A stretch of DNA of 64,000 nucleotides from JAPUDQ01 sp049644865 (GTDB lineage Bacteria; Patescibacteriota; Saccharimonadia; Saccharimonadales; Saccharimonadaceae): contig JBARSV010000018.1 in the NCBI GenBank assembly GCA_049644865.1, positions 13,305 through 77,304 on the forward strand. Direction: 5' to 3'. The notes under the pieces were generated by a model. The model saw nothing but the letters and a program-made list of their open reading frames with translations, did not search any database and was not told the origin of the DNA. Shown here in pieces: positions 25,149 through 33,354 of the stretch. Numbering within the stretch: the first letter of the stretch is position 1; each line of letters begins with the position of its first letter. Both the position numbers and the translations under genes were made by a program.

Positions 25149-25165
25149 CTATATTTTGTTATAAT
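25137..25165 (+). promoter_or_regulatory. consensus sigma-70 promoter
   Basis: TTGACA (25137-25142), 17-base spacer, TATAAT (25160-25165): both boxes match the consensus perfectly. The -35 overlaps the last codons of murC. The expected start near 25172 gives a leader of about 125 bases before the 25298 gene. Confidence 0.85.
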
Positions 25166-25207
25166 GATACTATTCCGTAGAGATTGCCGTCTCCGGAGTT
25201 AGTTTTA

Positions 25208-25276
25208 TAGTTCTCTGTCAGACTGTTGTACTGGGCGAAATGCATAACTCTACGCTATATATCTCGCCCAGTACAA
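25208..25276 (+). promoter_or_regulatory. structured leader of the 25298 gene
   Basis: TTGTACTGGGCGA (25226-25238) and TCGCCCAGTACAA (25264-25276) form a 13-bp hairpin just before the gene. TAGTTCTCTGTCAG (25208-25221) is complementary to 25621-25634 at the gene's stop codon, so leader and 3' end could pair and enclose the whole coding region. Confidence 0.6.
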
Positions 25277-25297
25277 CCCTCACCAGAAAGTGATGAC

Positions 25298-25624
25298 ATG
25301 ATCTACAACGACGCGACCAACCATTCACTGTACTACGTCGAGAATGGTGCTGAGCAGCTTCCGCAGCGTTGGCAACAGCTGCGGGATACCCTGGGTGATG
25401 ACCCGTGGCATGGCATCCTCATGTACCTCAACGAGCACACCAGTCTCATCGGTACGCCGAAGACGGCCGCATTTCGCGAGGATCTCCGGCGCGACTGTGC
25501 TTGTCACATGCCGCTCGAGCAGCTCCTGCCCAACCTCGATCACTTCATCAACGAGGCCGAGAGGTTGCGAGTGCGGATGCTCGAAATCAACGAGAGGACG
25601 GCTGCCCTGTTCGGTAGCCACTGA
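25298..25624 (+). CDS. GC-rich orphan protein, 108 aa
   Basis: A soluble, mostly helical protein (MIYNDATNHSLYYVENG...), no family recognised. C/G-ending codons dominate far more than in any neighbour (runs of CTC, GAG, AAC, ATC), suggesting transfer or strong expression selection. It has a consensus promoter, a structured leader and 3' hairpins (25639-25679 and 25682-25723). The ATG at 25298 is chosen because the upstream extension would cross the leader hairpin; GAAAG lies 7-11 bases before it. Whether the transcript acts through the protein or as RNA is open. Confidence 0.6.
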   Translation: MIYNDATNHSLYYVENGAEQLPQRWQQLRDTLGDDPWHGILMYLNEHTSLIGTPKTAAFREDLRRDCACHMPLEQLLPNLDHFINEAERLRVRMLEINERTAALFGSH

Positions 25625-25638
25625 CAGAGAACTACCAC

Positions 25639-25723
25639 CCGAGGGCGGGCAGTGTCATCCGACGCTGCTCCGCCCTCGGCGGTTCCCAAAGTTCATGCTG
25701 TGCGGCACGTGAATTTTGGGAAC
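25639..25723 (+). terminator. two consecutive 3' hairpins
   Basis: CCGAGGGCGG/CCGCCCTCGG (25639-25648, 25670-25679) and GTTCCCAAA/TTTGGGAAC (25682-25690, 25715-25723). No strong T-run follows. They probably protect or end the transcript of the orphan gene. Confidence 0.55.
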
Positions 25724-25789
25724 TGATATATAACGCTCTGTACATAATTTACGGTCAAAACATGTCCGATCGGACGTGGTATGGCAGCA

Positions 25790-26494
25790 TTATTTCGGTG
25801 GCACTGCCGAAAAGTAATATGTCGTCAGGCCTTCGGCTTGCCATTTGCGCTCGTATGTCGTGAGTACCTTGTAATCATCAGGTAGGTCGCTAGCATGCAG
25901 GTCATACGACAGCTCCGTGATACGCCAGCCCTGCGTCACGAGCTGCTCAAGTGACCAATCAAACAACGCGTGACTGTCGGTTTTCATTCGCACTGCACTA
26001 TCTATAGGGTCAGACCCGATAGATAGCTGACTAGTGGGTAGTAGCGCGCGATGATAAAGGTCGAGAAATCGCGGTGCGGTAAGGCGGCGCTTGGCATCAG
26101 ATACCCGTGGAAATGGGTCGGAAAATGTCAGCCATATTTCGCTCAGGGAGTGTTCCGGTACAACCTCAAGTAGCTGATCGGCGCGGGCGCGAACAAACCA
26201 GATGTTTGTCAGACCGCGCTCGAGCGCAGCACGCGCACCTTTTTGCAGACGATCGGCTTTGACATCGAGCGCGATATAACCACGTCTTGGATACCGTTCG
26301 GCCAACTCCACCAGAAACAACCCTGTCCCAGCCCCCACCTCCACCCCTATTTGCTCAAGGTCCGTCCTTGAGCAAATAGGGGGCCATTCGGGGAGTTCAA
26401 AGCAATTGGGAGCATTGGCAAAGAGAGCAAAACGGTATTTTTTGCGTTTACGCATAATAATAAAATCGTCAGGGTTGAGCAGTGCCTTACTCAT
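25790..26494 (-). CDS. trmB: tRNA (guanine-N7-)-methyltransferase
   Basis: A 234-aa SAM-dependent methyltransferase that makes m7G46 in tRNA. The SAM loop is VEVGAGTGLFLVELA, followed by ALDVKADRLQKGA and WLTFSDPFPRVSDAKRRLT, the TrmB form of the catalytic PDPWPKxRHxKRR motif. I chose the ATG at 26494, overlapping the stop of the upstream gene by 8 bases; the ORF begins 6 codons earlier. A perfect 17-bp hairpin lies within the coding region just before the SAM loop (26344-26382). Last gene of a three-gene operon. Confidence 0.9.
   Translation of the reverse strand: MSKALLNPDDFIIMRKRKKYRFALFANAPNCFELPEWPPICSRTDLEQIGVEVGAGTGLFLVELAERYPRRGYIALDVKADRLQKGARAALERGLTNIWFVRARADQLLEVVPEHSLSEIWLTFSDPFPRVSDAKRRLTAPRFLDLYHRALLPTSQLSIGSDPIDSAVRMKTDSHALFDWSLEQLVTQGWRITELSYDLHASDLPDDYKVLTTYERKWQAEGLTTYYFSAVPPK
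26344..26382. repeat. 17-bp perfect hairpin inside trmB
   Basis: Arms 26344-26360 and 26366-26382 (CCCCTATTTGCTCAAGG and complement) around the loop TCCGT. It encodes the segment PPICSRTDLEQI, an apparent extra stretch before the SAM-binding loop. Confidence 0.8.
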
Positions 26495-26873
26495 TGCCAG
26501 GTACTGGTTCATCTGCGGGCATAACCAACCCGAGGGCTTCGTCGGTCAATGCTTGGTCATCAAATGAACCGATTTGTTTGAGTTTGTCGCGCTGCGCATT
26601 GTAGAGTTTCGTAAAGGTCTCGATATCCTGACTGGTCAGTTTGCCAGTCGCTGAAAACGTCGGCGTCTCGTCTGGTGTGACAGTGTTGCGAGAGGCGTTA
26701 AAGCCTGGCCGGCTAAGGTCGAGTCCGGACGCCCCACTGGTGATATACAGTGCCATGCTAATACCAGTAAGCATAACTGTGATGGCAATAACCGCGAGAA
26801 TACCGCTAAGCAACTGGTTTGACCCGACCCACGCTACGACGCGTCTGCGGATCAGATCGGCATAATGGCTCAT
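26487..26873 (-). CDS. unknown single-helix membrane protein
   Basis: A 128-aa protein with a cytoplasmic basic N-terminus (YADLIRRRVVAW), one helix at about 23-45 and an external acidic domain. It overlaps the upstream exported-protein gene by ATGA and the downstream trmB start, so the three are translationally linked. No family recognised. Confidence 0.65.
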   Translation of the reverse strand: MSHYADLIRRRVVAWVGSNQLLSGILAVIAITVMLTGISMALYITSGASGLDLSRPGFNASRNTVTPDETPTFSATGKLTSQDIETFTKLYNAQRDKLKQIGSFDDQALTDEALGLVMPADEPVPGNE

Positions 26874-27388
26874 TGCTGATCCTTTACAAGATTTGCAAGA
26901 TCTGGAATATGTTGGCTAAACTGATCGAGTTGTTGCTCGATTTCTTTGGAGCGAACCGACAAGGCAGCTCGTTTGTTGCGAACGTCTGTAAGCTTGCGAT
27001 AAAAATCAATCGGGTTGTCGCTACAATCCATCGTAACCACCTCACGCAGGCCTATCTCATATGCCGTATAGTCGTCAGCAAAATCTTGACGCAGTTTCTG
27101 AACGTTGTTTGTAGCAGTGACAAGAGCTGGAATATTGTAGGTATTGGCTGCAGCTCGTGCATTGAGTGCTGACATAAGCTTTATGACACTCGCTATCGCA
27201 TTGCCACGGCTCACTCGTGTCACAGGATCAACATACTGTATACGTTGTAAGCTGCGTTGAGCATCGCGACAGTTTCGAGCAATCATGAGAACTTCTTCCT
27301 CTGTCAGGGCGTTTGGTTCAATCGCCGAAACCGCAAACGGTGATACGATCACTAAGGCCATACCAATAAATAAAATGAAGCGTTTCAC
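26870..27388 (-). CDS. unknown exported protein, 172 aa, GTG start
   Basis: A signal peptide (residues 1-22, ending AVSA) is followed by a helical domain with two cysteines (MIARNCRDAQ and TMDCSDNP) that could pair. The start is GTG at 27388, 7 bases after TATAAT (27396-27401), a leaderless arrangement with a non-ATG start. It leads the operon 26870-26487-trmB. Function unknown; export is well supported. Confidence 0.7.
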   Translation of the reverse strand: MKRFILFIGMALVIVSPFAVSAIEPNALTEEEVLMIARNCRDAQRSLQRIQYVDPVTRVSRGNAIASVIKLMSALNARAAANTYNIPALVTATNNVQKLRQDFADDYTAYEIGLREVVTMDCSDNPIDFYRKLTDVRNKRAALSVRSKEIEQQLDQFSQHIPDLANLVKDQQ

Positions 27389-27389
27389 G

Positions 27390-28202
27390 CTATTTATTAT
27401 ACCCCGATAATGTGATTTTAGTGCTTGTCATGACGATGAGCCCATCGCGGAGTAGCCCCTCACATGCAGCATTAAATCGTTCATCATGCTGCAGCTCGTC
27501 ATCAGTGTCATGTCGATCAATTGGTGCACGTCGAAGCACGTCAAGTATATGCCCACGCATCTGTCGAACTGAGCCTTCTAACGGCGATTGTTTCTTGTAG
27601 TGACGACTTTGCGATAAACGATTGTCGGTCAATTTGAGATACGCGCCGTAATCCATAAGCGCCCAGTACCATTCGCGTGGATGCTCGTGGTCAAGCGTTT
27701 GTTTGACGAGATTTGATATATCGCGATCATGTATGTCATGGTGGTCAGCAAAGAAATGATGGATATAGACGGTACGAATATTCGTTTCGACAAACACAAC
27801 CGGTTCATCATAGACATACGCCATGATTGCTCCAGCAGTATTGCGTCCGACACCCGGCAATTTTATGAGCGCGTCGACGGTACGAGACGCACCCTGGTCT
27901 ACTACGAGCTTCGCCGCCTCGTGGAGGTATTTGGCCCGTCGATTGTAACCCAGCCCCTGCCACGCCACGATAACCTCACTGAGAGGCGCCTCGGCCAGCG
28001 TCTCGATACTCGGAAACCGCCGCATAAATTCTGCAAATTTTGGTAGTACTCGTGATACCTGCGTTTGCTGGAGCATCAGTTCACTCACTAGCACGGCATA
28101 CAACGAACAGTCATCACGCCACGGCATCGCACGGTGGTGGTGAGCATAATATTGCCAAACTGTATCACGAAAATCATCACGATTGCGAGGCGATAGTTCC
28201 AT
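27390..28202 (-). CDS. MutY-like A/G-specific adenine glycosylase without Fe-S cluster
   Basis: A 270-aa HhH-GPD glycosylase. MLQQTQVSRV (43-52), GLGYNRRAKYLHEAA and the helix-hairpin-helix LPGVGRNTAGAI (115-126) match MutY. The position of the catalytic aspartate reads VFVETNIRTV, with E139 where D is usual. The four cysteines of the C-terminal 4Fe-4S loop are missing; the segment instead reads MDYGAYLKLTDNRLSQSRHY. The 8-oxoG-recognition NUDIX-like domain of full MutY is also absent. It may act on mismatched A or another base. TATAGT lies 7 bases before the ATG. Confidence 0.82.
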   Translation of the reverse strand: MELSPRNRDDFRDTVWQYYAHHHRAMPWRDDCSLYAVLVSELMLQQTQVSRVLPKFAEFMRRFPSIETLAEAPLSEVIVAWQGLGYNRRAKYLHEAAKLVVDQGASRTVDALIKLPGVGRNTAGAIMAYVYDEPVVFVETNIRTVYIHHFFADHHDIHDRDISNLVKQTLDHEHPREWYWALMDYGAYLKLTDNRLSQSRHYKKQSPLEGSVRQMRGHILDVLRRAPIDRHDTDDELQHDERFNAACEGLLRDGLIVMTSTKITLSGYNK

Positions 28203-28219
28203 GTTGAATACTATAGCAA

Positions 28220-30166
28220 CTATTCGTCGCGCATATCACGAATCGGATTGCGGCGCATATTTCGTAAGATTGGTATCATGGCACCGAGTAACGCGGCAAC
28301 GCCGACAACGCAGATGATGAGTACGCTGTCGTACCAGTTAAATGCGTAATAATGAAATGCTTTATCAAGATTTTTCACATTGAATAACATCGCCATGGTA
28401 ATACCCGTGCTGCCACCCAAGTTTCCGTCGACTAGTAGTGCGAGACCGAGACCTACGGCAAATGATGCGACAACGATCAATACAACGAGGTACACAGTAT
28501 ATGTCACGTAGATCTGTGATACTGCTAGACGCGATGCGCCAACGGCCCGAAAGACAGCCGTTTCTTTACGAGAATCAGAGATAATCCTGCCTATCATTCC
28601 CATTAATATAAGGCTTGCTATCGCTGCAATTACAGCCGCGGCAATGAGCTGGAAGCGGCGAAAGCCATCGGTAATTTCTTCGAGTGTCAAACTGGCTGAG
28701 CCGAAGGACTGGAGTGTAAATGGTCGAGTCTTCTTACTGCAACCAACCTGACCTGCTTCGAGCGGCATACCAGGATACTGCACGATACAATTTAGATTTG
28801 ACAGCGCAGCACGCGCTTCCGATGATGAGGTGTATTCAGCCATAAACTTCTGCTGTGGCTCTGCACTGGGAAATGCCGTCAACCGAAACATATCTTGGAC
28901 CGCAGGACTCGATTCGTATATATCAATTGGACTCACCCAGGATGCACCGAGCGTCGAGGTAGCTACAAGTGACAAAAGGTCTTCGATTGAGGGCATACCC
29001 ATAGGGAACGACCTGTCGGGAGTAACACCGACTATCCTAAAACGCAGAATCTCACTGTGTGGAACCTGTGTACCAAACTGTCGATTAAATTCCAGGACTT
29101 TAGCATCATAGCGTTTGGTGTCGGCACTCCGCACATCACGCTGCACCACTGGCTCGGCACAAGGGCTACCCGGTAGACCATACAATAACTCCGGTTTAAC
29201 GTAGTCCTTCTTCGAGCCATTTTGTTTTAGGTCGGCTTGTTGTTGAACCGCGTTTTGCAGGTTCTGGGATGACGCAGAGTTGCGGTAACAGACATCAAAT
29301 GTTTTGCCGGCAACATCACGACGGACAACGGTAAGTCGCTCTTTGCGTTGCTGGAGAGTGGCTTTGTTATCAAGCGTAGAAAGTTTAAGCACTTCTTGCG
29401 CTGCGGAATATGAGATAATAATTGGTATTGATCCATCACTACCACGCTCAAAGTTTTGGCCGTCAAACAAGAATGGTGTCACTAAATCTTTACTGGTTAA
29501 AGTCCAGCTATCACTTATACCGGCAAGACCCTTAGTCATCCCGATCATTCCAAATTGTTGGTCGGGGTTATTATTGGTTTCATATATCTCTTTGCCATCA
29601 AGCAAGGGTTTGAATGTAGGTGAATTGTATAGCGCACCCGAACTAGCAATCGTCCGCGACTGGTAATATTTTGTTGGGCCCGAACCTAATTGTTTTTGAA
29701 ATGCAGCCATGTCCACCTTGCTAGGGTCAGCTGTTTGCTTTTCAAGTAGTACCTGTTGTCCAATCGCAGTCACGCTATTGAGGTATTTTGTGCCGTCTGG
29801 CGAGGTGTTCACGGCTTTGTCTGCTTCATTTTCTTGATAATCAATTCCAAGCCGTTTCGCTTCGGCTTTTTTCTTGACCTGTTCGGCTTTGTACAAAGTT
29901 TCTGCGCGCGCAATCAGTGCAGGATCTTCTCCCTGAGGGCCTGTAAACATTGAGGTATCCATATGAGATCCAGCGACAATATACCGATTCGCAAAACCTT
30001 CATTGGAGAATGATTGGGTACTTGTCATGATCCCGCTAAATATAAGTGAGCCCCCTGTTAATCCGGCGAAAAGTAAGCTCGCAGTCAAGACAGAGATAAC
30101 GAGACGAACTTTGCGGGTACGAATCTTGGTATATGCCAATTTGAGCGAATCACTGAAGCGTATCAT
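28220..30166 (-). CDS. ABC transporter permease, FtsX/MacB type
   Basis: A 648-aa permease with one N-terminal helix (about 22-42), a long external domain of over 400 residues, and three C-terminal helices, the last set showing GMIGRIISDSRKETAVFRAVGA, the cytoplasmic element that couples to the ATPase. This is the MacB/LolC/FtsX architecture, used to move lipoproteins, peptides or drugs or to transmit signals rather than for import. It overlaps the ATPase gene by ATGA. Confidence 0.85.
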   Translation of the reverse strand: MIRFSDSLKLAYTKIRTRKVRLVISVLTASLLFAGLTGGSLIFSGIMTSTQSFSNEGFANRYIVAGSHMDTSMFTGPQGEDPALIARAETLYKAEQVKKKAEAKRLGIDYQENEADKAVNTSPDGTKYLNSVTAIGQQVLLEKQTADPSKVDMAAFQKQLGSGPTKYYQSRTIASSGALYNSPTFKPLLDGKEIYETNNNPDQQFGMIGMTKGLAGISDSWTLTSKDLVTPFLFDGQNFERGSDGSIPIIISYSAAQEVLKLSTLDNKATLQQRKERLTVVRRDVAGKTFDVCYRNSASSQNLQNAVQQQADLKQNGSKKDYVKPELLYGLPGSPCAEPVVQRDVRSADTKRYDAKVLEFNRQFGTQVPHSEILRFRIVGVTPDRSFPMGMPSIEDLLSLVATSTLGASWVSPIDIYESSPAVQDMFRLTAFPSAEPQQKFMAEYTSSSEARAALSNLNCIVQYPGMPLEAGQVGCSKKTRPFTLQSFGSASLTLEEITDGFRRFQLIAAAVIAAIASLILMGMIGRIISDSRKETAVFRAVGASRLAVSQIYVTYTVYLVVLIVVASFAVGLGLALLVDGNLGGSTGITMAMLFNVKNLDKAFHYYAFNWYDSVLIICVVGVAALLGAMIPILRNMRRNPIRDMRDE

Positions 30167-30975
30167 AGGTGCACCTTTCCATCTGCTATGCGAATAATCC
30201 GATCAGTGCGACGAGCGAGATCTTCATCATGCGTCACGATAACAACTGTCGTACCGAATTCATCGCGAGCTTTTTTGAATAACCCAAAAATTATCTCAGC
30301 GGTTTGCTGATCGAGATTACCTGTCGGTTCGTCGGCAAGCAATATCTTCGGTTGATTCATCAACGCTCTGGCTATCGCGACCCGCTGTATCTGCCCACCA
30401 GAAAGTTCCTTGCCGTAATGCTTGATGCGTTCTTCAAGACCAACTGCCTGAGCAATCTCTTGGGATTGTTTGTGACGAACCTTTGCTTTTGATCGAGCAA
30501 ACATGGCAGGTACCTCTATATTATCTTGCACGTTTAAAAATGGTTGCAAATAAAACGATTGAAAGACAAAGCCGATTTTTTGACCGCGATACATTGATAG
30601 CTTACTATCGCGCATTTTCTGTAAGTTTGCGTTGTCGATAAGTACCTCACCCCTGGTTGGTTTATCGAGCCCACCGATCATGTGTAGCAACGTGCTCTTC
30701 CCAGAACCAGATTTACCGAGTAGCGCCACCATCTCGCCTTCGTGAATCTGCAGTGATACACTATCGAGAGCCGGCACCGTTGTTTTGCCGAGCTTGTATA
30801 TCTTTGAGACATCACGTAACTCAACCACGACCGGCTTGTTAGCATAGTTAACCTTTGGCTTAGAGACTATCTTTTTACGGGATTGTGCTTTTGTCTTCAC
30901 ATCACGGCCAATTGCAATTACATCACCATCGTACGCTTCCATGAGATCATCTAATAGCTTCTGTTTATCTACCAT
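30163..30975 (-). CDS. ABC transporter ATP-binding protein, LolD/MacB type
   Basis: A 270-aa ATPase. Walker A GKSGSGKST, Q-loop FVFQSFYLQPFLNV, signature LSGGQIQRVAIARAL, Walker B ILLADEPTG and H-loop VIVTHDEDLA are all intact. The first 50 residues are an extra, lysine-rich extension not usual in LolD. The ATG at 30975 is 6 bases after TATACT (30982-30987). It forms an operon with the downstream permease. Confidence 0.92.
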   Translation of the reverse strand: MVDKQKLLDDLMEAYDGDVIAIGRDVKTKAQSRKKIVSKPKVNYANKPVVVELRDVSKIYKLGKTTVPALDSVSLQIHEGEMVALLGKSGSGKSTLLHMIGGLDKPTRGEVLIDNANLQKMRDSKLSMYRGQKIGFVFQSFYLQPFLNVQDNIEVPAMFARSKAKVRHKQSQEIAQAVGLEERIKHYGKELSGGQIQRVAIARALMNQPKILLADEPTGNLDQQTAEIIFGLFKKARDEFGTTVVIVTHDEDLARRTDRIIRIADGKVHL

Positions 30976-31049
30976 GATGGTAGTATAGCACATTAAGTAT
31001 AGTAGCAAGCAAAAAAATAAATTTTGTGGATAACTTGCTGTATTAACAC

Positions 31050-31304
31050 CTAGCTTTTATGTCGTGCGACCCAGTGCATGACAACTGCCGCGCTGACCCA
31101 GTATGGGACAATGCCGATCAACGTATCACTGGCGGAGTGACTATTTCGGTCAACCATCAGAAATGTAACTACTAGAAAATAGATAAACGGTACATACAGC
31201 AACCAACCCTGCCAGCTCGCCGGTAAATAGCTCCAGCGGACCGGTACGAACCACGGCTTCCGTTTTAAAGTGGAAGAAGCAATATGAAATGTTGTTTTCT
31301 TCAT
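31050..31304 (-). CDS. small membrane protein, unknown
   Basis: An 84-aa protein with two hydrophobic segments (WLLYVPFIYFLVVTFLMV and GIVPYWVSAAVVMHWVA). A GTG at 31319 would add five residues. It is divergent from the MBL-fold gene with only 49 bases between the two starts. Confidence 0.6.
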   Translation of the reverse strand: MKKTTFHIASSTLKRKPWFVPVRWSYLPASWQGWLLYVPFIYFLVVTFLMVDRNSHSASDTLIGIVPYWVSAAVVMHWVARHKS

Positions 31305-31353
31305 GACCGCTAAAATCACATAGACTAAGCTGCATCCATAGTATACTGTTCAT

Positions 31354-32016
31354 ATGGAAATAAAGAAATATATGCATTGTTGTCTCGTTATCAATAACAA
31401 TCAGCAATCAATTGTGATAGACCCCGGAGTATGGTCGGATGACTTTGTTCCACCAACCAACACAGTAGGTATAATCATAACTCATGACCACCCTGATCAT
31501 TTTGATCTAGAGAAAGTCCATGCGGTCACTCAGGCAAATCCTGATGTCACGGTCTACTCTACAAGAGCGCTATGCAATCAGATGACCGGTCTCAAAACGC
31601 AACCAGTCCAGGCTGGCGAATCGATGGACTGTGGCCAGTTTAATATTAAATTCACTGGTGGGGAACATGCCTCGGTTGATACGAGCTTTCCGCCCATTAT
31701 TAACCTGGGTGTTATCATAAATCATGATTTTTACTATCCTGGCGATTCGTTTACCCTCGTTAGCGTGCCCATAAAAACACTCGCTGTTCCTCTCGCAGGA
31801 CCGTGGATGCGAACTGCGGAAGCGATTGATTTTCTTTACAACATAAAGCCACGTGAGTTCTTCACGGTGCATGATGAAATTCTGTCCGATGCTGGTCGAC
31901 AGACTTATAATGCATGGATGGAAATTGCCTCAAAGCGCAGCGGCTGCGATTTTATCGCATATGACAAAGATACGAAGTTACCTGTAGCCTTCAAGGCATC
32001 TGATCAAAAGATATAA
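31354..32016 (+). CDS. metallo-beta-lactamase-fold hydrolase (UlaG-like)
   Basis: A 220-aa MBL-fold protein. Metal ligands are visible in THDHPDHFD (H-x-H-x-DH), GGEHASVD and YPGDSFT, with a late histidine in FFTVHDEI. The size and the GEHA element resemble the UlaG-like/YtkL group of putative hydrolases. Substrate unknown. TATACT (31342-31347) ends 6 bases before the ATG, a leaderless start. Confidence 0.85.
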   Translation: MEIKKYMHCCLVINNNQQSIVIDPGVWSDDFVPPTNTVGIIITHDHPDHFDLEKVHAVTQANPDVTVYSTRALCNQMTGLKTQPVQAGESMDCGQFNIKFTGGEHASVDTSFPPIINLGVIINHDFYYPGDSFTLVSVPIKTLAVPLAGPWMRTAEAIDFLYNIKPREFFTVHDEILSDAGRQTYNAWMEIASKRSGCDFIAYDKDTKLPVAFKASDQKI

Positions 32017-32021
32017 GTAAC

Positions 32022-33335
32022 TTACGGCGTGAGTCGATTAATATCACGCGGGAAGAGTGTGGCTTCTTTCACGTTACCAAGGCCAATTGTTTTTTGGACG
32101 AGGCGGTCAATACCAAAACCACACCCACCATGCTGAGGCAGCCCAAATTTAAAGGCTTGGAGGTAGTATTTGAAGCCCTCGGACGACACATCAAGCCCGG
32201 CTGCTGACATTTGCTCAACCATTTTGTCGTGATTATTCTCGCGTAGTGGAACAGTTGCAATCTCGACACCACGGAATAGTAGATCGGCCCAGGCAACCGT
32301 GCCATCGTCATAAAACTTGTGATAGAACTTACCTGCTTCGCGCGGAAAGTTCGTAGCGTAGACAAGATCGCTGCCATGTTGCTTGCGGGCATGGTCAGCG
32401 ATCCATCGCTCTTCATCTGGCGTGAGGTCTTTCTCGTTCATCGTATCGGTCTGCGTCGACTTCGAATACAGTTCATGAATCTCAGTGACGGTATAACGTG
32501 GTACCTTGCCGTCGGTCGGTAATGCCAGTTCAGGTGCGTTCAAGCTGCGGAGATCTTGAGCGTGTTTGTTATAGGCTACCTCCAACGTATGTCTCGTTAC
32601 GTCGCCGACAAGGTCCATCACTTCATCATGACTATCGACAAACCCCATTTCAATATCAAGCATTGTCAATTCCGTCATATGCCTCGTGGTAGCGCTTGGC
32701 TCAGCACGATAGGCATGGCCGATCTCAAAGACTCGTTCAAACGCACCTACCATGATCTGCTTATATAACTGTGGGCTTTGCGCCAAACATGCTTGTTGCC
32801 CGAAATAATCGAGCATGAAAACTTCTGCACCGCCCTCAGTTGGTTTGCCAAGCAGCTTTGGCGTATCAATCTCGGTAAAGTCGTGTTCGTAGAGATAATC
32901 ACGAATCGCTCTCACTATGGTATTGCGGATTTTGAATATCTTTTGTTCTTGAGGGTTACGAATATTCAGCACGCGATAGTCAAACAACGTATCGAGATGG
33001 TCGGGCTTATGCGAGATTGGCTTGTCGATCTCGATTGGTGGCTCCTCGGTGACAGGCGTGATGATTTCGACCGTAACGTCGTGCAATTCAGCACCACCAG
33101 GTGCTCGCTCGTCGGCTACGACAGTCCCGGTTAGAGACATGACCGTACCGATGTGCAAACCGCGTAGTTTTTCTAGCTCTGCTTTATCATCGACCAGACT
33201 CTGGGCAATACCGCGACGATCACGAAGCGTGATAAAATTCAGCCCACCAAGTAAACGTTTTTTGTGTAGCCAACCAGCGATCGTGATCTGTGATCCGACA
33301 TGCTTGGCGAGGTCGTCAGTAAGGATTCTATTCAT
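32022..33335 (-). CDS. aspS: aspartyl-tRNA synthetase, archaeal-type (probably non-discriminating)
   Basis: A 437-aa class IIb synthetase. OB-fold N-terminus GWLHKKRLLGGLNFITLRDR, motif 2 AYRAEPSATTRHMTE, motif 3 GCGFGIDRLVQK...LFPRD. The bacterial GAD insertion is missing and the length is that of archaeal AspS, which often charges both tRNA-Asp and tRNA-Asn for later amidation. The ATG follows TATCAT by 7 bases, with AGGTGA between, so a leaderless start and a Shine-Dalgarno overlap. Confidence 0.92.
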   Translation of the reverse strand: MNRILTDDLAKHVGSQITIAGWLHKKRLLGGLNFITLRDRRGIAQSLVDDKAELEKLRGLHIGTVMSLTGTVVADERAPGGAELHDVTVEIITPVTEEPPIEIDKPISHKPDHLDTLFDYRVLNIRNPQEQKIFKIRNTIVRAIRDYLYEHDFTEIDTPKLLGKPTEGGAEVFMLDYFGQQACLAQSPQLYKQIMVGAFERVFEIGHAYRAEPSATTRHMTELTMLDIEMGFVDSHDEVMDLVGDVTRHTLEVAYNKHAQDLRSLNAPELALPTDGKVPRYTVTEIHELYSKSTQTDTMNEKDLTPDEERWIADHARKQHGSDLVYATNFPREAGKFYHKFYDDGTVAWADLLFRGVEIATVPLRENNHDKMVEQMSAAGLDVSSEGFKYYLQAFKFGLPQHGGCGFGIDRLVQKTIGLGNVKEATLFPRDINRLTP

Positions 33336-33354
33336 GTCACCTATGATACCAGAA

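Noticed and set aside
25172..25730. tmRNA or RNase P RNA
   Set aside because: No tRNA-like ends, no GGAAAGTCCGGGC-type or tag-peptide sequences were found.
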